Assembly (NCBI GenBank): GCA_014695255.1
Contig: JACJNX010000020.1
Location: 1-64,000, forward strand
Reading direction: 5' to 3'
Origin: Cyanobacteria bacterium FACHB-63
Lineage (GTDB): Bacteria > Cyanobacteriota > Cyanobacteriia > Leptolyngbyales > Leptolyngbyaceae
DNA: 64,000 bases
Positions 18,088 to 27,096 of this stretch are shown here, one piece after another (the first letter of the stretch is position 1; each line of letters starts with the position of its first letter). The translations under genes and the position numbers were made by a program. The notes under the pieces were generated by a model. The model was not told where the DNA came from, did no database searches, and was given only the letters and a program-made list of their open reading frames with translations.

Positions 18088-18116
18088 AGGCGAATGTTTT
18101 GGCATTCGCCTTTTTT
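18088..18116 (+). terminator. Intrinsic terminator of ppk1
   Basis: Nine-base perfect stem 18088-18096/18103-18111 (AGGCGAATG/CATTCGCCT) followed by a T run to 18116. Confidence 0.9.
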
Positions 18117-18217
18117 GTGATCTTCGTTTAGCAACTTTGTAGCAGCAAACTGAATCGCCTCTCTACTGCCCCGAATTCTATTGCGGGGCGGGAGGGAACA
18201 AGCGAGGGGTTTTAAAC

Positions 18218-20056
18218 CTAGCGTTTTCGGGTCGATCGTGCCTTTTTCTTCGCGGGTACTTCCGCAGGTTCGGGAACGGGTTCAGCCGGACTCACTCCAT
18301 TTCGCAAACTTGCCGCTTGCGCCAACAGCGAATCCGCAAACGCGATCGCTGCCACCTCAGTCGTGGTATTTTCAGTCGAGCCGACTTGACCACTGGCCAG
18401 CTGTGCCAACTCTTGACGGCGTTGCTCCTGATCGAGCGCACTCACCCGCACGATCGTTCTAAGCTCTGTGCTGGCTCCGTTTCCGTTTTGCGATCCGTTG
18501 CTCAGTTCGATCACTTGTTTCGCCACATTGAAATGCTGATCTGCCATCGCTGCCACGATCGGCTGGTGCGTGACGCAGAGAACTTGATGATGCCGACCCA
18601 GTTGATACAGCTTTTCTGCAATCGCCTGCGCGACTCGACCGGAAACCCCAACATCGATTTCATCAAAGACCAGCGTTTCAGCCGAATCGACTTGAGAGAA
18701 ACAAGCCTGCAGCGCGAGGAGAAATCGGCTCATCTCCCCACCGGATGCGATTTCGGTCAAGGGCTGCAACGGTTCACCAGGGTTCGGGCTGAACAGATAG
18801 CTAATGCGATCGCTCCCGGCTGCGGTGGGCGCGATCGGCGTGATTCCCACCTGAAATTGCACCTTTTCCATTGCCAGCGGTTTGAGTTCTGCAATTAGGC
18901 GTGCTTCTAGACCTTGAGCAGTGGATTGACGTAATTCAGTGAGAAGAGTTGAAGTTTCGACAAGCTCAGTTCTTCGAGTTGCAGTGAGCTTTTCAAGCTC
19001 TTCGAGCGATTGTCCGGCTCCAGTGAGTTCTTCGAGTTCGGTTTGGAGTGATTGCCGCAGCGCGATCGCATCACTTAAATTAGGGCCGTACTTGCGACAG
19101 ATTTGTTTTAATTCAACGATGCGTTCTTCGACTTCTTGCAGCCGCTGCGGATCGGTTTCTAGATCGTCGCCATAAGCATTAATCTGCTGTCCTGCTTCTT
19201 CGACTTGTGCCAGTGCAGAAGTGACAATCTCTAAAATGGGCTGAATCTGATCGTCATAGCGCACCATGTCGCTCAGCAAACTTTCTGCTTTACCCAGCAA
19301 GTCTGCACAGGCATCTTCCCCATTCTCATTCTGATACAGGGCTTGATACACCTGATAGCTTTGCTGCTGTAATTCCACGCTATGACCGAGCCGCTTGCGT
19401 TCTTGCTCTAGTTGATCCAACTCGTCTGGATCGTCGAGGCTGGCTGCATTCAGTTCGCGTAGCTGATATTCAAATAGATCAAGCTGCTGTAAGCGCTGCT
19501 GTTCTGAGTGTTTGCGTTTTTCCAAGGCTTGAGCCGCCTGCTGATAGCTGGAAAATGCCTGACTGACGAGTTCACGCTGCTTTAATAAAGCGATTCCGCC
19601 ATAACTATCCAGCCAATCTCGCTGAAGTCCAGGTTGCCCTAGTTGAACGGTCTGCCCTTGCGCGGTGATTTCCACCAAACGATCGCGCAACGCCTCCATC
19701 TGCTGCTTATTGACTAGAATCCCGTTAATTCTGGATCGATTGCGCTGCCCGCTGCCCAACGCGACAATCTCACGACTACAAACGGCAATCCCGTCATCGA
19801 GTAGATCAATTTGCTCTTGCTCAAACCAGGACTTCAGCGGATCATTCACTCGGAAAGTCGCTTCGATCGTGGCGCGTTCTTCTCCGGTTCGTACCGCTCG
19901 ACCTGTCACCTTTCCGCCGAGCGCCGCATCGATCGCATCCAAAATAATCGATTTACCGGCACCCGTTTCTCCGGTCAGAACGTGCAGTCCTGTCCCAAAC
20001 GTTAGGTCGAGGTGATCAATCAGCGCAAAATTTTCGATCCGCAGGGACAATAGCAT
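18218..20056 (-). CDS. recN: DNA repair protein RecN
   Basis: SMC-like ATPase that gathers broken DNA ends for recombination repair. 612 residues: N-terminal half-ATPase with Walker A GETGAGKSI (about 29-37) and QRNRSRINGILV, a long coiled-coil middle (about 150-350), then the signature LTEIASGGEMSRFLLALQ, Walker B LVFDEIDVGVSG and the H-loop VTHQPIVAAMAD. The last 35 residues are a basic Pro/Lys/Arg tail (KKKARSTRKR) beyond the usual end. ATG at 20054-20056. Complete and apparently monocistronic. Confidence 0.95.
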   Translation of the reverse strand: MLLSLRIENFALIDHLDLTFGTGLHVLTGETGAGKSIILDAIDAALGGKVTGRAVRTGEERATIEATFRVNDPLKSWFEQEQIDLLDDGIAVCSREIVALGSGQRNRSRINGILVNKQQMEALRDRLVEITAQGQTVQLGQPGLQRDWLDSYGGIALLKQRELVSQAFSSYQQAAQALEKRKHSEQQRLQQLDLFEYQLRELNAASLDDPDELDQLEQERKRLGHSVELQQQSYQVYQALYQNENGEDACADLLGKAESLLSDMVRYDDQIQPILEIVTSALAQVEEAGQQINAYGDDLETDPQRLQEVEERIVELKQICRKYGPNLSDAIALRQSLQTELEELTGAGQSLEELEKLTATRRTELVETSTLLTELRQSTAQGLEARLIAELKPLAMEKVQFQVGITPIAPTAAGSDRISYLFSPNPGEPLQPLTEIASGGEMSRFLLALQACFSQVDSAETLVFDEIDVGVSGRVAQAIAEKLYQLGRHHQVLCVTHQPIVAAMADQHFNVAKQVIELSNGSQNGNGASTELRTIVRVSALDQEQRRQELAQLASGQVGSTENTTTEVAAIAFADSLLAQAASLRNGVSPAEPVPEPAEVPAKKKARSTRKR

Positions 20057-20137
20057 GAAGACTCACAAAACAACGATTTGCACTTCCAGTTCCATGTTAC
20101 TCCGTAGTAAAAGTCTAAGAGACTAATCTGAGAGACT

Positions 20138-20168
20138 AAAAAATAGCGGTGAACGCCCTGCTATTTTT
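20138..20168 (-). terminator. Terminator hairpin downstream of the HAD-protein operon
   Basis: Nine-base perfect arms 20139-20147/20160-20168 (AAAAATAGC/GCTATTTTT). Read on the minus strand the stem ends in a T-rich tract, as needed to stop transcription coming from the HAD gene before recN. Confidence 0.6.
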
Positions 20169-20345
20169 CTGATCTCACGCCCGGGCTGCCGCCACTTCTC
20201 AAACTCCCCGGACTGAAGTTGCACCCTGCCTAGCCCTAGCGCCAGTTTCAAAATGGCGAGCCGATACCGCATCCATTCGATTTGATTGAGGTTAGCCGAA
20301 TACGCGGGTAGATCAGTTATTTGCTAAAGAAAGATTGCAGAGTTT

Positions 20346-21044
20346 TTAGACTGAAACAAACGCAAAGCTATCCTGAAGACGATCGATTTCTAAATCAATT
20401 AAGTAATCAACTGTCCAATTGGCGCAGCGTTGCAGCATATGAAACGGATAAGTATTTGCAACTCCCACAACCGGAACCTTTGCCGCTTTTGCCGCTTCAA
20501 TGCCGCTAAAGGTATCTTCGATCGCTAAACATTCTGAAGCCGTTAACTGAAGATTCGGAAACGTTTGATTGAGTCGATCGATGGCTAACAGATATCCATC
20601 CGGTTCAGGTTTGCTGACGCTTAGATCGTCGCCTGACACAATGACAGAAAAGCGCGATCGCAGGTTTGCTCGCTCCAGAACCAGTTCAATTTCAGACCGC
20701 AGTGCGCCACTGACGATCGCAAACTTGCACTGAGGCAGCCTAAACATCAAGTCCTCAATTCCGGTATAAATCGGCAGCTTTTCTAACGCGCTGATTTGCT
20801 GCACGTAGGCTTGGGCTTTACGCATCACCAATTCATCCAGATAAGCCGGATTAATCACTCTACCGCGCCGTTCTAGTAAAGCTTGAATACAAACACGATC
20901 GCTGCGTCCTAAACAAAGTTCGCGGAACTCTCCCGGTTTGGGGCGTAAGTTTTCCTCGATCAAAATTTGCTCTAGCAGTTTGTCGTGGAGTGGTTCATCG
21001 TTGATAATGACCCCGTTGAAATCAAATAGAACAGCTTTCAGCAT
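20346..21044 (-). CDS. HAD-superfamily hydrolase with DFNG in motif I
   Basis: 232 residues from the ATG at 21042-21044; an upstream frame to 21122 has no support. A beta-phosphoglucomutase/phosphatase-like HAD fold with C1 cap: motif I LFDFNGVIINDEPLH, motif II FAIVSGALRSE, the Lys region VSGDDLSVSKPEPDGY and motif III ECLAIEDTFSGIEAAKAA. In motif I the second Asp (general acid/base in phosphatases) is Asn, while the nucleophile Asp8 is kept. I recall similar DFNGV proteins in other cyanobacteria, so it may be a family trait. Last gene of the run TIGR04282-TIGR04283-methyltransferase-HAD. Substrate unknown. Confidence 0.85.
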   Translation of the reverse strand: MLKAVLFDFNGVIINDEPLHDKLLEQILIEENLRPKPGEFRELCLGRSDRVCIQALLERRGRVINPAYLDELVMRKAQAYVQQISALEKLPIYTGIEDLMFRLPQCKFAIVSGALRSEIELVLERANLRSRFSVIVSGDDLSVSKPEPDGYLLAIDRLNQTFPNLQLTASECLAIEDTFSGIEAAKAAKVPVVGVANTYPFHMLQRCANWTVDYLIDLEIDRLQDSFAFVSV

Positions 21045-21121
21045 CGGAATATAAAGCGCGATCGTTCCGTCTTTTACCTTACACCCAAGCTTGCAGAGCG
21101 CGATCGCGAATGTCAGACACA

Positions 21122-21973
21122 CTACGACACCGCAAATGCTCCACCAAATTCGTCAAATTCCTCAAAATCTGTGCTGGGGAGTGCTTTCACTCCATGCGTA
21201 ATTTGATGTAGCCACCAAAATTCTTCGCTGTGAATGGTCGAAAATCTGGCTGCACCCATCCACGCTTCAATGCTGTCATGAGCATACTCACGAATGTAAG
21301 GTTCCTCAAAAATCTGTGTTAACCATTCTGTTTGTCTTAGCGTTTTCTGACTGCCATCGAGGATGATCACTTCGCCGCTTGATTTAAGCAATCGATAGCA
21401 TTCTTGCAGAATTAACTTGGAAATGGTCGGTGGTGTTTCATGAAATAATAACGAAGCGGTCACGACATCGAATGAATGATCAGAGAATTTCGTAGATTCT
21501 GCTTTGCCGTGTATCCAGTGAATGTTTAAGTTGGCTTGTTTGGCTTTGCGATCGGCAACTGCCAACATAAACGGCGATAAGTCTAAGCCGAATACTTCTG
21601 CATTCGGAAACGCTTGTTTGAGTAATAGCGTGGTTGATCCGGTGCCACAACCGAGATCTAGAATCCGTAAGGGCTGTCCCTGAATTGCTTCGATCACTTG
21701 TTGACGTACCCAGGTCTCATTCGGAGGTAATGCCAGTTGAGTAATGGGATCGTAAGTTGTCGCAGCGCCGATCGTTAAGTAGCCGCCTTCGATGCCGTGG
21801 AAATTTTGAGCTTTGTAGTAGTTCGGGTAGACCAAATCGGGATCAGCCAAACGATCGCACTCCGTTTTCCAGTCAATACTATCGTGCAATCGCCGCATCT
21901 CGGTTTCATCGACGAGCAAGCGTGCGATCGGAGCTAAATACTGCTCGAAAATCGTATCTTTGCGAGTTGCCAT
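21122..21973 (-). CDS. Class I SAM-dependent methyltransferase
   Basis: 283 residues. A long N-terminal region precedes a Rossmann-type methyltransferase core with motif I ILDLGCGTGSTTLLLKQA (about 130), the acidic ribose-binding loop VFGLDLSPFMLAVA and post-motif HSFDVVTASLLFHE. It does not show the cysteine pattern of arsenite methyltransferases, so I do not call it ArsM despite lying 15 bases after the TIGR04283 gene. Its substrate may be linked to the neighbouring transferases. ATG at 21971-21973. Confidence 0.85.
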   Translation of the reverse strand: MATRKDTIFEQYLAPIARLLVDETEMRRLHDSIDWKTECDRLADPDLVYPNYYKAQNFHGIEGGYLTIGAATTYDPITQLALPPNETWVRQQVIEAIQGQPLRILDLGCGTGSTTLLLKQAFPNAEVFGLDLSPFMLAVADRKAKQANLNIHWIHGKAESTKFSDHSFDVVTASLLFHETPPTISKLILQECYRLLKSSGEVIILDGSQKTLRQTEWLTQIFEEPYIREYAHDSIEAWMGAARFSTIHSEEFWWLHQITHGVKALPSTDFEEFDEFGGAFAVS

Positions 21974-21988
21974 ACATTCATCACAACA

Positions 21989-22681
21989 CTACTGACGCTT
22001 AGTGTAACGAATTGGTTTGAGTCCGGTGCGATACCAGCGATGGATTCGCTCTGGTGCAACTCCTAACAGGTATGCCAATATCACGATTTGATTCACGATC
22101 GTCGTTCTGAAAACGCCCAGCTTTTGCCAGCGTCGTCCCGATGTCAAGACAGCATGAGGAACGATCGCGATTCTTCCCACTTGTCGTAATTTTCTGACAA
22201 ATTCAAAATCCTCCATAATCGGTAGGTCTGGAAATCCACCGATGGCGTCAAACGTTGTGCGATGCAGAAAGATCGCCTGATCACCATAAGGAAATTGGAG
22301 GTAACGCGATCTCAAGTTGACCCCCCATTGCACCCAGCGCAATCCCAGTAGAGTCGCATCAATGTTTAACTGAAATGCACCTGCGATTGAATTTGATAAC
22401 ACTTGACGAATCATTTGATCGAATTCTGCGGGCAATCGTGTATCGGCATGAAGAAACAAGAGAATCTCTCCAGTTGCGATCGCGGCTCCTGCGTTCATCT
22501 GTTTGGCGCGACTAGGAATCGAGTGCAAGACTTTAACGCCGTAGGATTTCGCAATTTCAACCGTTTCGTCTTGGCTACCACCGTCTACAACAATAATTTC
22601 AATATCAGCCGCTTGAATCGACAGAATTCTAGGGAGTGCGTTTGCTTCGTTTAAAACCGGAATGACGATCGAGATTTTCAT
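21989..22681 (-). CDS. TIGR04283-family glycosyltransferase (arsenosugar-associated, transferase 2)
   Basis: 230-residue GT2-fold enzyme: N-terminal nucleotide-sugar site SIVIPVLNEANALPRIL, EIIVVDGGSQDETVEIA, the DxD-type motif in LLFLHADTRLP, and MEDFEFVRKLRQVG as the ED acceptor-site motif. These match the family called rSAM/selenodomain-associated transferase 2, often tied to arsenosugar synthesis. Its start overlaps the TIGR04282 gene's stop by 4 bases (ATGA, 22678-22681), so the two are coupled. Actual substrate in this organism not proven. Confidence 0.85.
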   Translation of the reverse strand: MKISIVIPVLNEANALPRILSIQAADIEIIVVDGGSQDETVEIAKSYGVKVLHSIPSRAKQMNAGAAIATGEILLFLHADTRLPAEFDQMIRQVLSNSIAGAFQLNIDATLLGLRWVQWGVNLRSRYLQFPYGDQAIFLHRTTFDAIGGFPDLPIMEDFEFVRKLRQVGRIAIVPHAVLTSGRRWQKLGVFRTTIVNQIVILAYLLGVAPERIHRWYRTGLKPIRYTKRQ

Positions 22682-23277
22682 GGCAAATGCCGCAAATCTT
22701 CGGGGCGATCGATATCATTCAGCGTCGGTAGGAGCGAGATCGTTAAATCTAGCTGTTTTGCAATTTCCAACGTTTGCTGAAATACAAGATTTGTACTCCA
22801 GGTAATATTTTTGAAAATACCAGACACAAACTGATTTAATCCAATTAAGTAATACCCACCATCAGTTGCAGCACCAATTGATAAATTATAATCATTTAAT
22901 TTCAGAAATGCTGTCGTTAATAGATCAGCAGTCAAATCAGGACAATCTGTTCCGACTGCAACAACCGATTTTGCACCGGAATCAAACGCAGACTGAAACG
23001 CATCAATTAATCGCTCACCCAAATCTCCAGAACACTGCGATCGATACTCCAGGTCATGCCCTAACCAATCCTGCATTTGTACGAGTGTTCCACCTGTGTA
23101 ATAAACACAAATTGAGACAAAACGATCGTTTTTTAGCTTGCGGGATTGCGCGATCATTGCTTCCGTCATCTGTCGATGTAGTGCCGCCGCTCCAACTTCT
23201 CCTAACGCTGGAATCAAACGAGTTTTGGCTTTACCCGGTTCAGGATAGCGCGTGAAAATAATTAACTGCTCTTGCAC
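22678..23277 (-). CDS. TIGR04282/DUF2064-family nucleotidyl- or glycosyltransferase
   Basis: 199 residues with a GT-A/nucleotidyltransferase-like fold: IIFTRYPEPGKAKTRLIPAL at the start (P-loop-like sugar nucleotide site), QCSGDLGERLIDAFQSAF, VAVGTDCPDLTADLL and GAATDGGYYLIGL, the family's conserved blocks. Known as rSAM/selenodomain-associated transferase 1, regularly paired with TIGR04283 as here. GTG start at 23275-23277. First gene of the four-gene minus-strand run, right after the terminator of the upstream gene. Confidence 0.87.
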   Translation of the reverse strand: MQEQLIIFTRYPEPGKAKTRLIPALGEVGAAALHRQMTEAMIAQSRKLKNDRFVSICVYYTGGTLVQMQDWLGHDLEYRSQCSGDLGERLIDAFQSAFDSGAKSVVAVGTDCPDLTADLLTTAFLKLNDYNLSIGAATDGGYYLIGLNQFVSGIFKNITWSTNLVFQQTLEIAKQLDLTISLLPTLNDIDRPEDLRHLP

Positions 23278-23283
23278 AAAGAC

Positions 23284-23322
23284 AAAAAAATAGAACTGAG
23301 TAGAGTTTCTACCACAGTTCTA
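23284..23322 (-). terminator. Intrinsic terminator of the COG3650-like gene
   Basis: Outer stem 23291-23298/23315-23322 with an inner GTAGA/TCTAC stem; on the minus strand seven T follow (23290 down to 23284). It closes the 23339 gene and separates it from the transferase operon. Confidence 0.88.
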
Positions 23323-23338
23323 TAGGGATGGCAAAGAA

Positions 23339-23716
23339 TTATTTCTTCATCGCGCAACCATCCCGAACCGTATTGCCCAAGACCAGCGTAGCGGTGTAGT
23401 TATATTTGCGATCAGACATGCCATCGCTACACGCACCCCGTCGAATCACCAAGGTTCCGCTTGTTCGTCCACGCAGGGGATAAACGCGCACATAATCTGC
23501 GGGTCTTCCTTGAGCACTCAGGGGCGCGACGTAGGGAAACGTTATGTTCTGGGGATCTGGTGTCTTGTAAGTGATTCCTGTTTTGTCGATCGTCACGTTC
23601 CAAAACGGCTCAGTTCCAATCACATTAAAGGATTCGATCGAGCGGGAATTCATCTGAGCCGTGGCAGGCATCAATGCGAGTAGACTTGCAGCTAAACCAG
23701 TCAAAAGGACTTTCAT
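23339..23716 (-). CDS. Secreted COG3650-like protein
   Basis: 125 residues from the ATG at 23714-23716, preferred because it begins a clean signal peptide (KVLLTGLAASLLALMPATAQ). The mature part has FNVIGTEPFWNVTID, typical of small periplasmic proteins of the COG3650/META-like group, and two Cys (GACSDGMSDRKYNY and DGCAMKK) that may pair. Function unknown. Divergent from the glycosyltransferase pair and closed by its own terminator. Confidence 0.7.
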   Translation of the reverse strand: MKVLLTGLAASLLALMPATAQMNSRSIESFNVIGTEPFWNVTIDKTGITYKTPDPQNITFPYVAPLSAQGRPADYVRVYPLRGRTSGTLVIRRGACSDGMSDRKYNYTATLVLGNTVRDGCAMKK

Positions 23717-23834
23717 TTTCAGGATTAAACTCAATTTGTATTGATCTCTACAAAAGATGCAATCAGAATTCCAGGGAATTGTTAGCGCTCGATCGAGCTT
23801 GTCCATACTGGGGACAACGGATTGAACGTGAACT

Positions 23835-24743
23835 ATGGATCTGAGTGTCGTCATTTGCACATATAACGGTGAAGCTCGAATCGGACAAGTCTTAGACCGA
23901 CTGCGATCGCAGCTTCACACCGAAGCGATCGCCTGGGAAATCTTAGTCATTGATAACAATAGTCGCGACAATACCAAGCAAATTGTTTCAACCTATCCTG
24001 AGGCTCGATATGTTTTCGAGCCAGAACAAGGATTAGCGTTTGCACGATCGAGAGCCGTTCGCGAAGCTGTAGGACGCTGGGTTGCCTTTCTTGACGATGA
24101 CACGCTGCCCGATGAATACTGGGTCGCCCAAGCCGATCGATTTGCTCAAACTCATCCAGAAGCTGGGGCGTTTGGTGGACAAATTCATGCAGAATACGAA
24201 GTTGAGCCACCCCCAGGAGTGAAAAAGCTTGCGCCATACCTAGCGATCATCGAACGTGGATCAAAGCCGCATCGGTACGATCGTGTGTTGCCTCCGGGTG
24301 CGGGTTTAGTGGTGCAGCGTCAAGTGTGGCTCGATGCGGTGCCTGAAAGATTAGTGTTAGTGGGTCGTACTACTACTGCCATGCTTGCCAGTGAAGACAT
24401 CGAGGTAATTTTGCACATTCAAAACTCTGGGCGCGAGATCTGGTACAACCCAGAAATGCACTTATATCATCAGATTCCCCACTGGCGAACGGAGCGATCG
24501 TATCTGCTCAAATTGGTAAAAGGTGTTGGACTAGCGCGACATCACATTCGCATGACTCGCTGGAAGGCTTGGCAACGTCCAATGATCACACTGATCTATC
24601 TTGCCAATGACTTCAGAAAATTGCTTGTGCATTGGGTGAAATTCGGACGATCGCAAAGTCTAGAAGTCGTATGCGAACAGCAATTGTTAGTCAGTAGCTT
24701 GATCAGCCCATTCTATTTAAGCAGCTTGAGACAAAAAGCATGA
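23835..24743 (+). CDS. Family 2 glycosyltransferase
   Basis: 302 residues, GT-A fold: LSVVICTYNGEARIGQVL, ILVIDNNSRDNTKQIV and the metal-binding DDD in WVAFLDDDTLPDEYW (about residue 92). It continues with GGQIHAEYEV and a C-terminal region without membrane spans. It transfers a sugar from a nucleotide donor, probably to a polysaccharide or lipid. The next gene starts inside its stop (ATGA at 24740-24743), so the two glycosyltransferases likely act on the same product. Acceptor unknown. Confidence 0.88.
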   Translation: MDLSVVICTYNGEARIGQVLDRLRSQLHTEAIAWEILVIDNNSRDNTKQIVSTYPEARYVFEPEQGLAFARSRAVREAVGRWVAFLDDDTLPDEYWVAQADRFAQTHPEAGAFGGQIHAEYEVEPPPGVKKLAPYLAIIERGSKPHRYDRVLPPGAGLVVQRQVWLDAVPERLVLVGRTTTAMLASEDIEVILHIQNSGREIWYNPEMHLYHQIPHWRTERSYLLKLVKGVGLARHHIRMTRWKAWQRPMITLIYLANDFRKLLVHWVKFGRSQSLEVVCEQQLLVSSLISPFYLSSLRQKA

Positions 24744-25822
24744 AACTGCTGATTCAACACACCCACATACCAGACGAAATTGCAGGCGTACTGACTTATA
24801 TTGATGCGATCGTTCCAGGTTTGAATGCAATGGGTGTTGAAACTCGCGTTCTCTCAACTCAAACCAACGCGATTAAATTCTGGATTTCAGCGATTCGATG
24901 GGCAGACATCGTTCACATGAATTCTAATCATTTAGGATTCGCAATTTTATGCAGATTGTTTGGTAAAAAAATCGTTATTAAGTATCATTATCTCTTCTAC
25001 ATTTCCACACATTCGCATTATGAGAAAATGTCTCTATGGCAACGATTAAAGCGCGAATTCATTCAAACATTACCGAAATCCCATTACCCATTAAAATGGA
25101 AGCTACATACTGTTGTGAAATGGGCGAGATTTGGCATTCGATTTGGAACGGCTTTACTGTGCGATCGACATACTGCCTGTAGTCAATTCTTGGCTGAATC
25201 CCTCAGTTTTCCCTGGAAAGTTTCGGCGCTAAATTGCCCGATTGCATCAAGCTCACCAGAAAAGGCGTTTGATAATCTGTTTCAGCCTTATACCTTTACT
25301 TATGTGGGTCGTCTGAATCCCGATAAAGGCGTAGATCTACTCTTAAGAGCAACGCAATTAATTCAGGAGCAATCTTTTCAAGTCAAAATAATCGGCAGTG
25401 GACAAGATTTAGAACGGTTACAGACACTAGCAAAAGAATTAGGAATTAGCGATCGCGTCGAATTTCTCGGCAGTCGCCCGAACCGGGAAGCGCTGGAAAT
25501 TGTGCGATCGTCGATCGCTTTAGTGGTTCCGTCTCGCTGGCAAGAACCTGCCGGATACGTTGCCCTTGAAGCTGCTAGCGTTCGGACTTGCGCGATCGTT
25601 GCAAAAGTCGGAGGGTTGCCCGAAATGGCAGGAAATTCAAGTTTATTCTTTGAGCGCGAGGACTACAAGACTTTGGCGCAACAGATGCAAGCTTGCTTAG
25701 AAAACCCGACAGAAGCACTCATCAGAGGCAATCGAGCAAACCAATATATTTCTGAGCAATTTACGGTTGAAAAAGCTGCTCAGGAACTGCTTGAAATTTG
25801 CCAAGAAATGAAGTCAAACTGA
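24740..25822 (+). CDS. Family 4 (GT-B) glycosyltransferase
   Basis: 360 residues, GT-B fold: N-domain with a glycine-poor loop (HIPDEIAGVLTYIDAIVPGL), C-domain with FTYVGRLNPDKGVDLLLRA, VKIIGSGQDLERL and the donor-site E-x7-E region SRWQEPAGYVALEAASV. These are GT4/Glycos_transf_1 hallmarks, a retaining enzyme. The basic central segment could sit on the membrane surface. Four-base overlap with the GT2 gene. It ends 25 bases from the convergent nadK gene with no obvious terminator between. Confidence 0.88.
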   Translation: MKLLIQHTHIPDEIAGVLTYIDAIVPGLNAMGVETRVLSTQTNAIKFWISAIRWADIVHMNSNHLGFAILCRLFGKKIVIKYHYLFYISTHSHYEKMSLWQRLKREFIQTLPKSHYPLKWKLHTVVKWARFGIRFGTALLCDRHTACSQFLAESLSFPWKVSALNCPIASSSPEKAFDNLFQPYTFTYVGRLNPDKGVDLLLRATQLIQEQSFQVKIIGSGQDLERLQTLAKELGISDRVEFLGSRPNREALEIVRSSIALVVPSRWQEPAGYVALEAASVRTCAIVAKVGGLPEMAGNSSLFFEREDYKTLAQQMQACLENPTEALIRGNRANQYISEQFTVEKAAQELLEICQEMKSN

Positions 25823-25847
25823 GCGACAAGAACTTAATCTATATCGA

Positions 25848-26765
25848 TTAATTGCGGTGATTGTTGTTGTAGCGAATTCGTGCTCCCGCCCATTGCAACT
25901 TTTCACGCAGCGTTGTGTAGTAGGAGTAATCTTCGCGCAACACAATAAAGTGCGCTTCTTCTTCTGCCATGCGAATATCGACGCGCTGACCTGGCCAAAT
26001 TGGAGTTGCCAACACGCCATCCATCCAAAGCTTTGTACTCAAATCATAGTCAGCTAAGGGCCAAATACTCACGACCGATCCGGGTGGGATCACGATCGGA
26101 CGACTCGATAAACTCAAGGGACAAATCGGCGTAATCGCGATCGCTGCCATCCCCGGATGAATAATGGGTCCATTCGCCGCAACCGTGTAACAGGTTGATC
26201 CGGTCGGCGTAGACACAATTAATCCATCACCCTGATATTGATCCACCACTTCGCCATCGATTTCCATTTCCAGAACCGAGGTGATCATACGATCGGCAGA
26301 AGCCGGTTTGATACACATCTCATTCAAGGCAAGATAGCGGTCGCTGACTGGCTCCAGATTTGTCCGATTGCCCTCATGCAGAGTTGCCTGAAGCATCATC
26401 CGTTTCTGCACCGCAAATCGATCTTGCTCTAACCGATCCCAAATCGCTTCACTGTCAAAATCCTCTGGCGATTCGGTTAAAAAACCCAAATGTCCACCGA
26501 CATTCACTGCCAAAATTGGAATGCGATCGGCTGCTAAATTCCGAGCCGCAGAAAGCGCAGTCCCATCTCCACCGAGAATTACGGCGAGATCGATCGGCGG
26601 CGCAACCGAAGCCAAAAACACCGGATACGGATTATCTTTTGGTCCGCTTGGACCCAGCAAAACATGACATCCTCGCTTTTCTAGAACTTGAGCACACTTT
26701 TCTGCCCATCGCTTACTCAATGGGTCGCCGGATTTGTGAACAATCAGAACTTGTTTTAGCTGCAC
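25848..26765 (-). CDS. nadK: NAD kinase
   Basis: Phosphorylates NAD to NADP. 305 residues with the diagnostic AVILGGDGTALSAARN (GGDGT), the NVGGHLGFLTE block and the substrate-binding GDGLIVSTPTGSTCYTVAANGPI. Start is GTG at 26763-26765 (VQLKQVLIVHK). Cyanobacteria usually have two nadK paralogues; which one this is cannot be told here. Confidence 0.95.
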   Translation of the reverse strand: MQLKQVLIVHKSGDPLSKRWAEKCAQVLEKRGCHVLLGPSGPKDNPYPVFLASVAPPIDLAVILGGDGTALSAARNLAADRIPILAVNVGGHLGFLTESPEDFDSEAIWDRLEQDRFAVQKRMMLQATLHEGNRTNLEPVSDRYLALNEMCIKPASADRMITSVLEMEIDGEVVDQYQGDGLIVSTPTGSTCYTVAANGPIIHPGMAAIAITPICPLSLSSRPIVIPPGSVVSIWPLADYDLSTKLWMDGVLATPIWPGQRVDIRMAEEEAHFIVLREDYSYYTTLREKLQWAGARIRYNNNHRN

Positions 26766-26862
26766 AACGATCGATAAAAATTGAGGACAGTTGCAAACTC
26801 TCTACTTGTACCATTGTGCAGTGATTTGGCAAAAAGAACAGATGCGATACGGCTTACGTCGA

Positions 26863-27096
26863 TCACAAATCAGCACTCAATACTTGTTCAGCCGTCAATT
26901 TCAACGCTGGAAAACTTGGGGAAACAATCGTCTGATTGTTCCTAAGCCGCTGGATTTTGTATTTTCCATCGACGAGCGTACAAACTGAAAGAGTAGGTTG
27001 CTTCGGCTTCCCAATATGACGAGTCTCGCCTAAACCTGCATAGTCTGCAATCCAATATTCAGGAATGCCCAAAGCCGCATAATCCTCAACCTCAGA
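26863..27096 (-). pseudogene. C-terminal remnant of a Uma2-family (PD-(D/E)xK-like) protein
   Basis: Reading toward 26863 the frame encodes EVEDYAALGIPEYWIADYAG, then RHIGKPKQPTLSVCTLVDGKY and a normal C-terminus FPALKLTAEQVLSADL. This is the last 75-80 residues of a Uma2/DUF820 protein (full length about 190), including the EYWI(V/A)D core. The N-terminal part with the first catalytic residues is missing; at about 27093-27100 the homology switches to a different gene (DUF6176). An open frame runs to 27117 but has no plausible start. Non-functional remnant. Confidence 0.75.

Noticed and set aside
18168-18189. GCCCCG/CGGGGC hairpin after recN
   Set aside because: Only six base pairs and no T run on the minus strand; not listed as a terminator.
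20170-20300. Sequence CTCCCCGGACTGAAG and nearby text, suspected as an IS200/IS605 end
   Set aside because: Only a short partial resemblance, no tnpA/tnpB remnant and no clear hairpin end.
26360-26824. 154-codon plus-strand frame over nadK
   Set aside because: Antisense shadow of nadK; the composition is atypical and there is no ribosome site.
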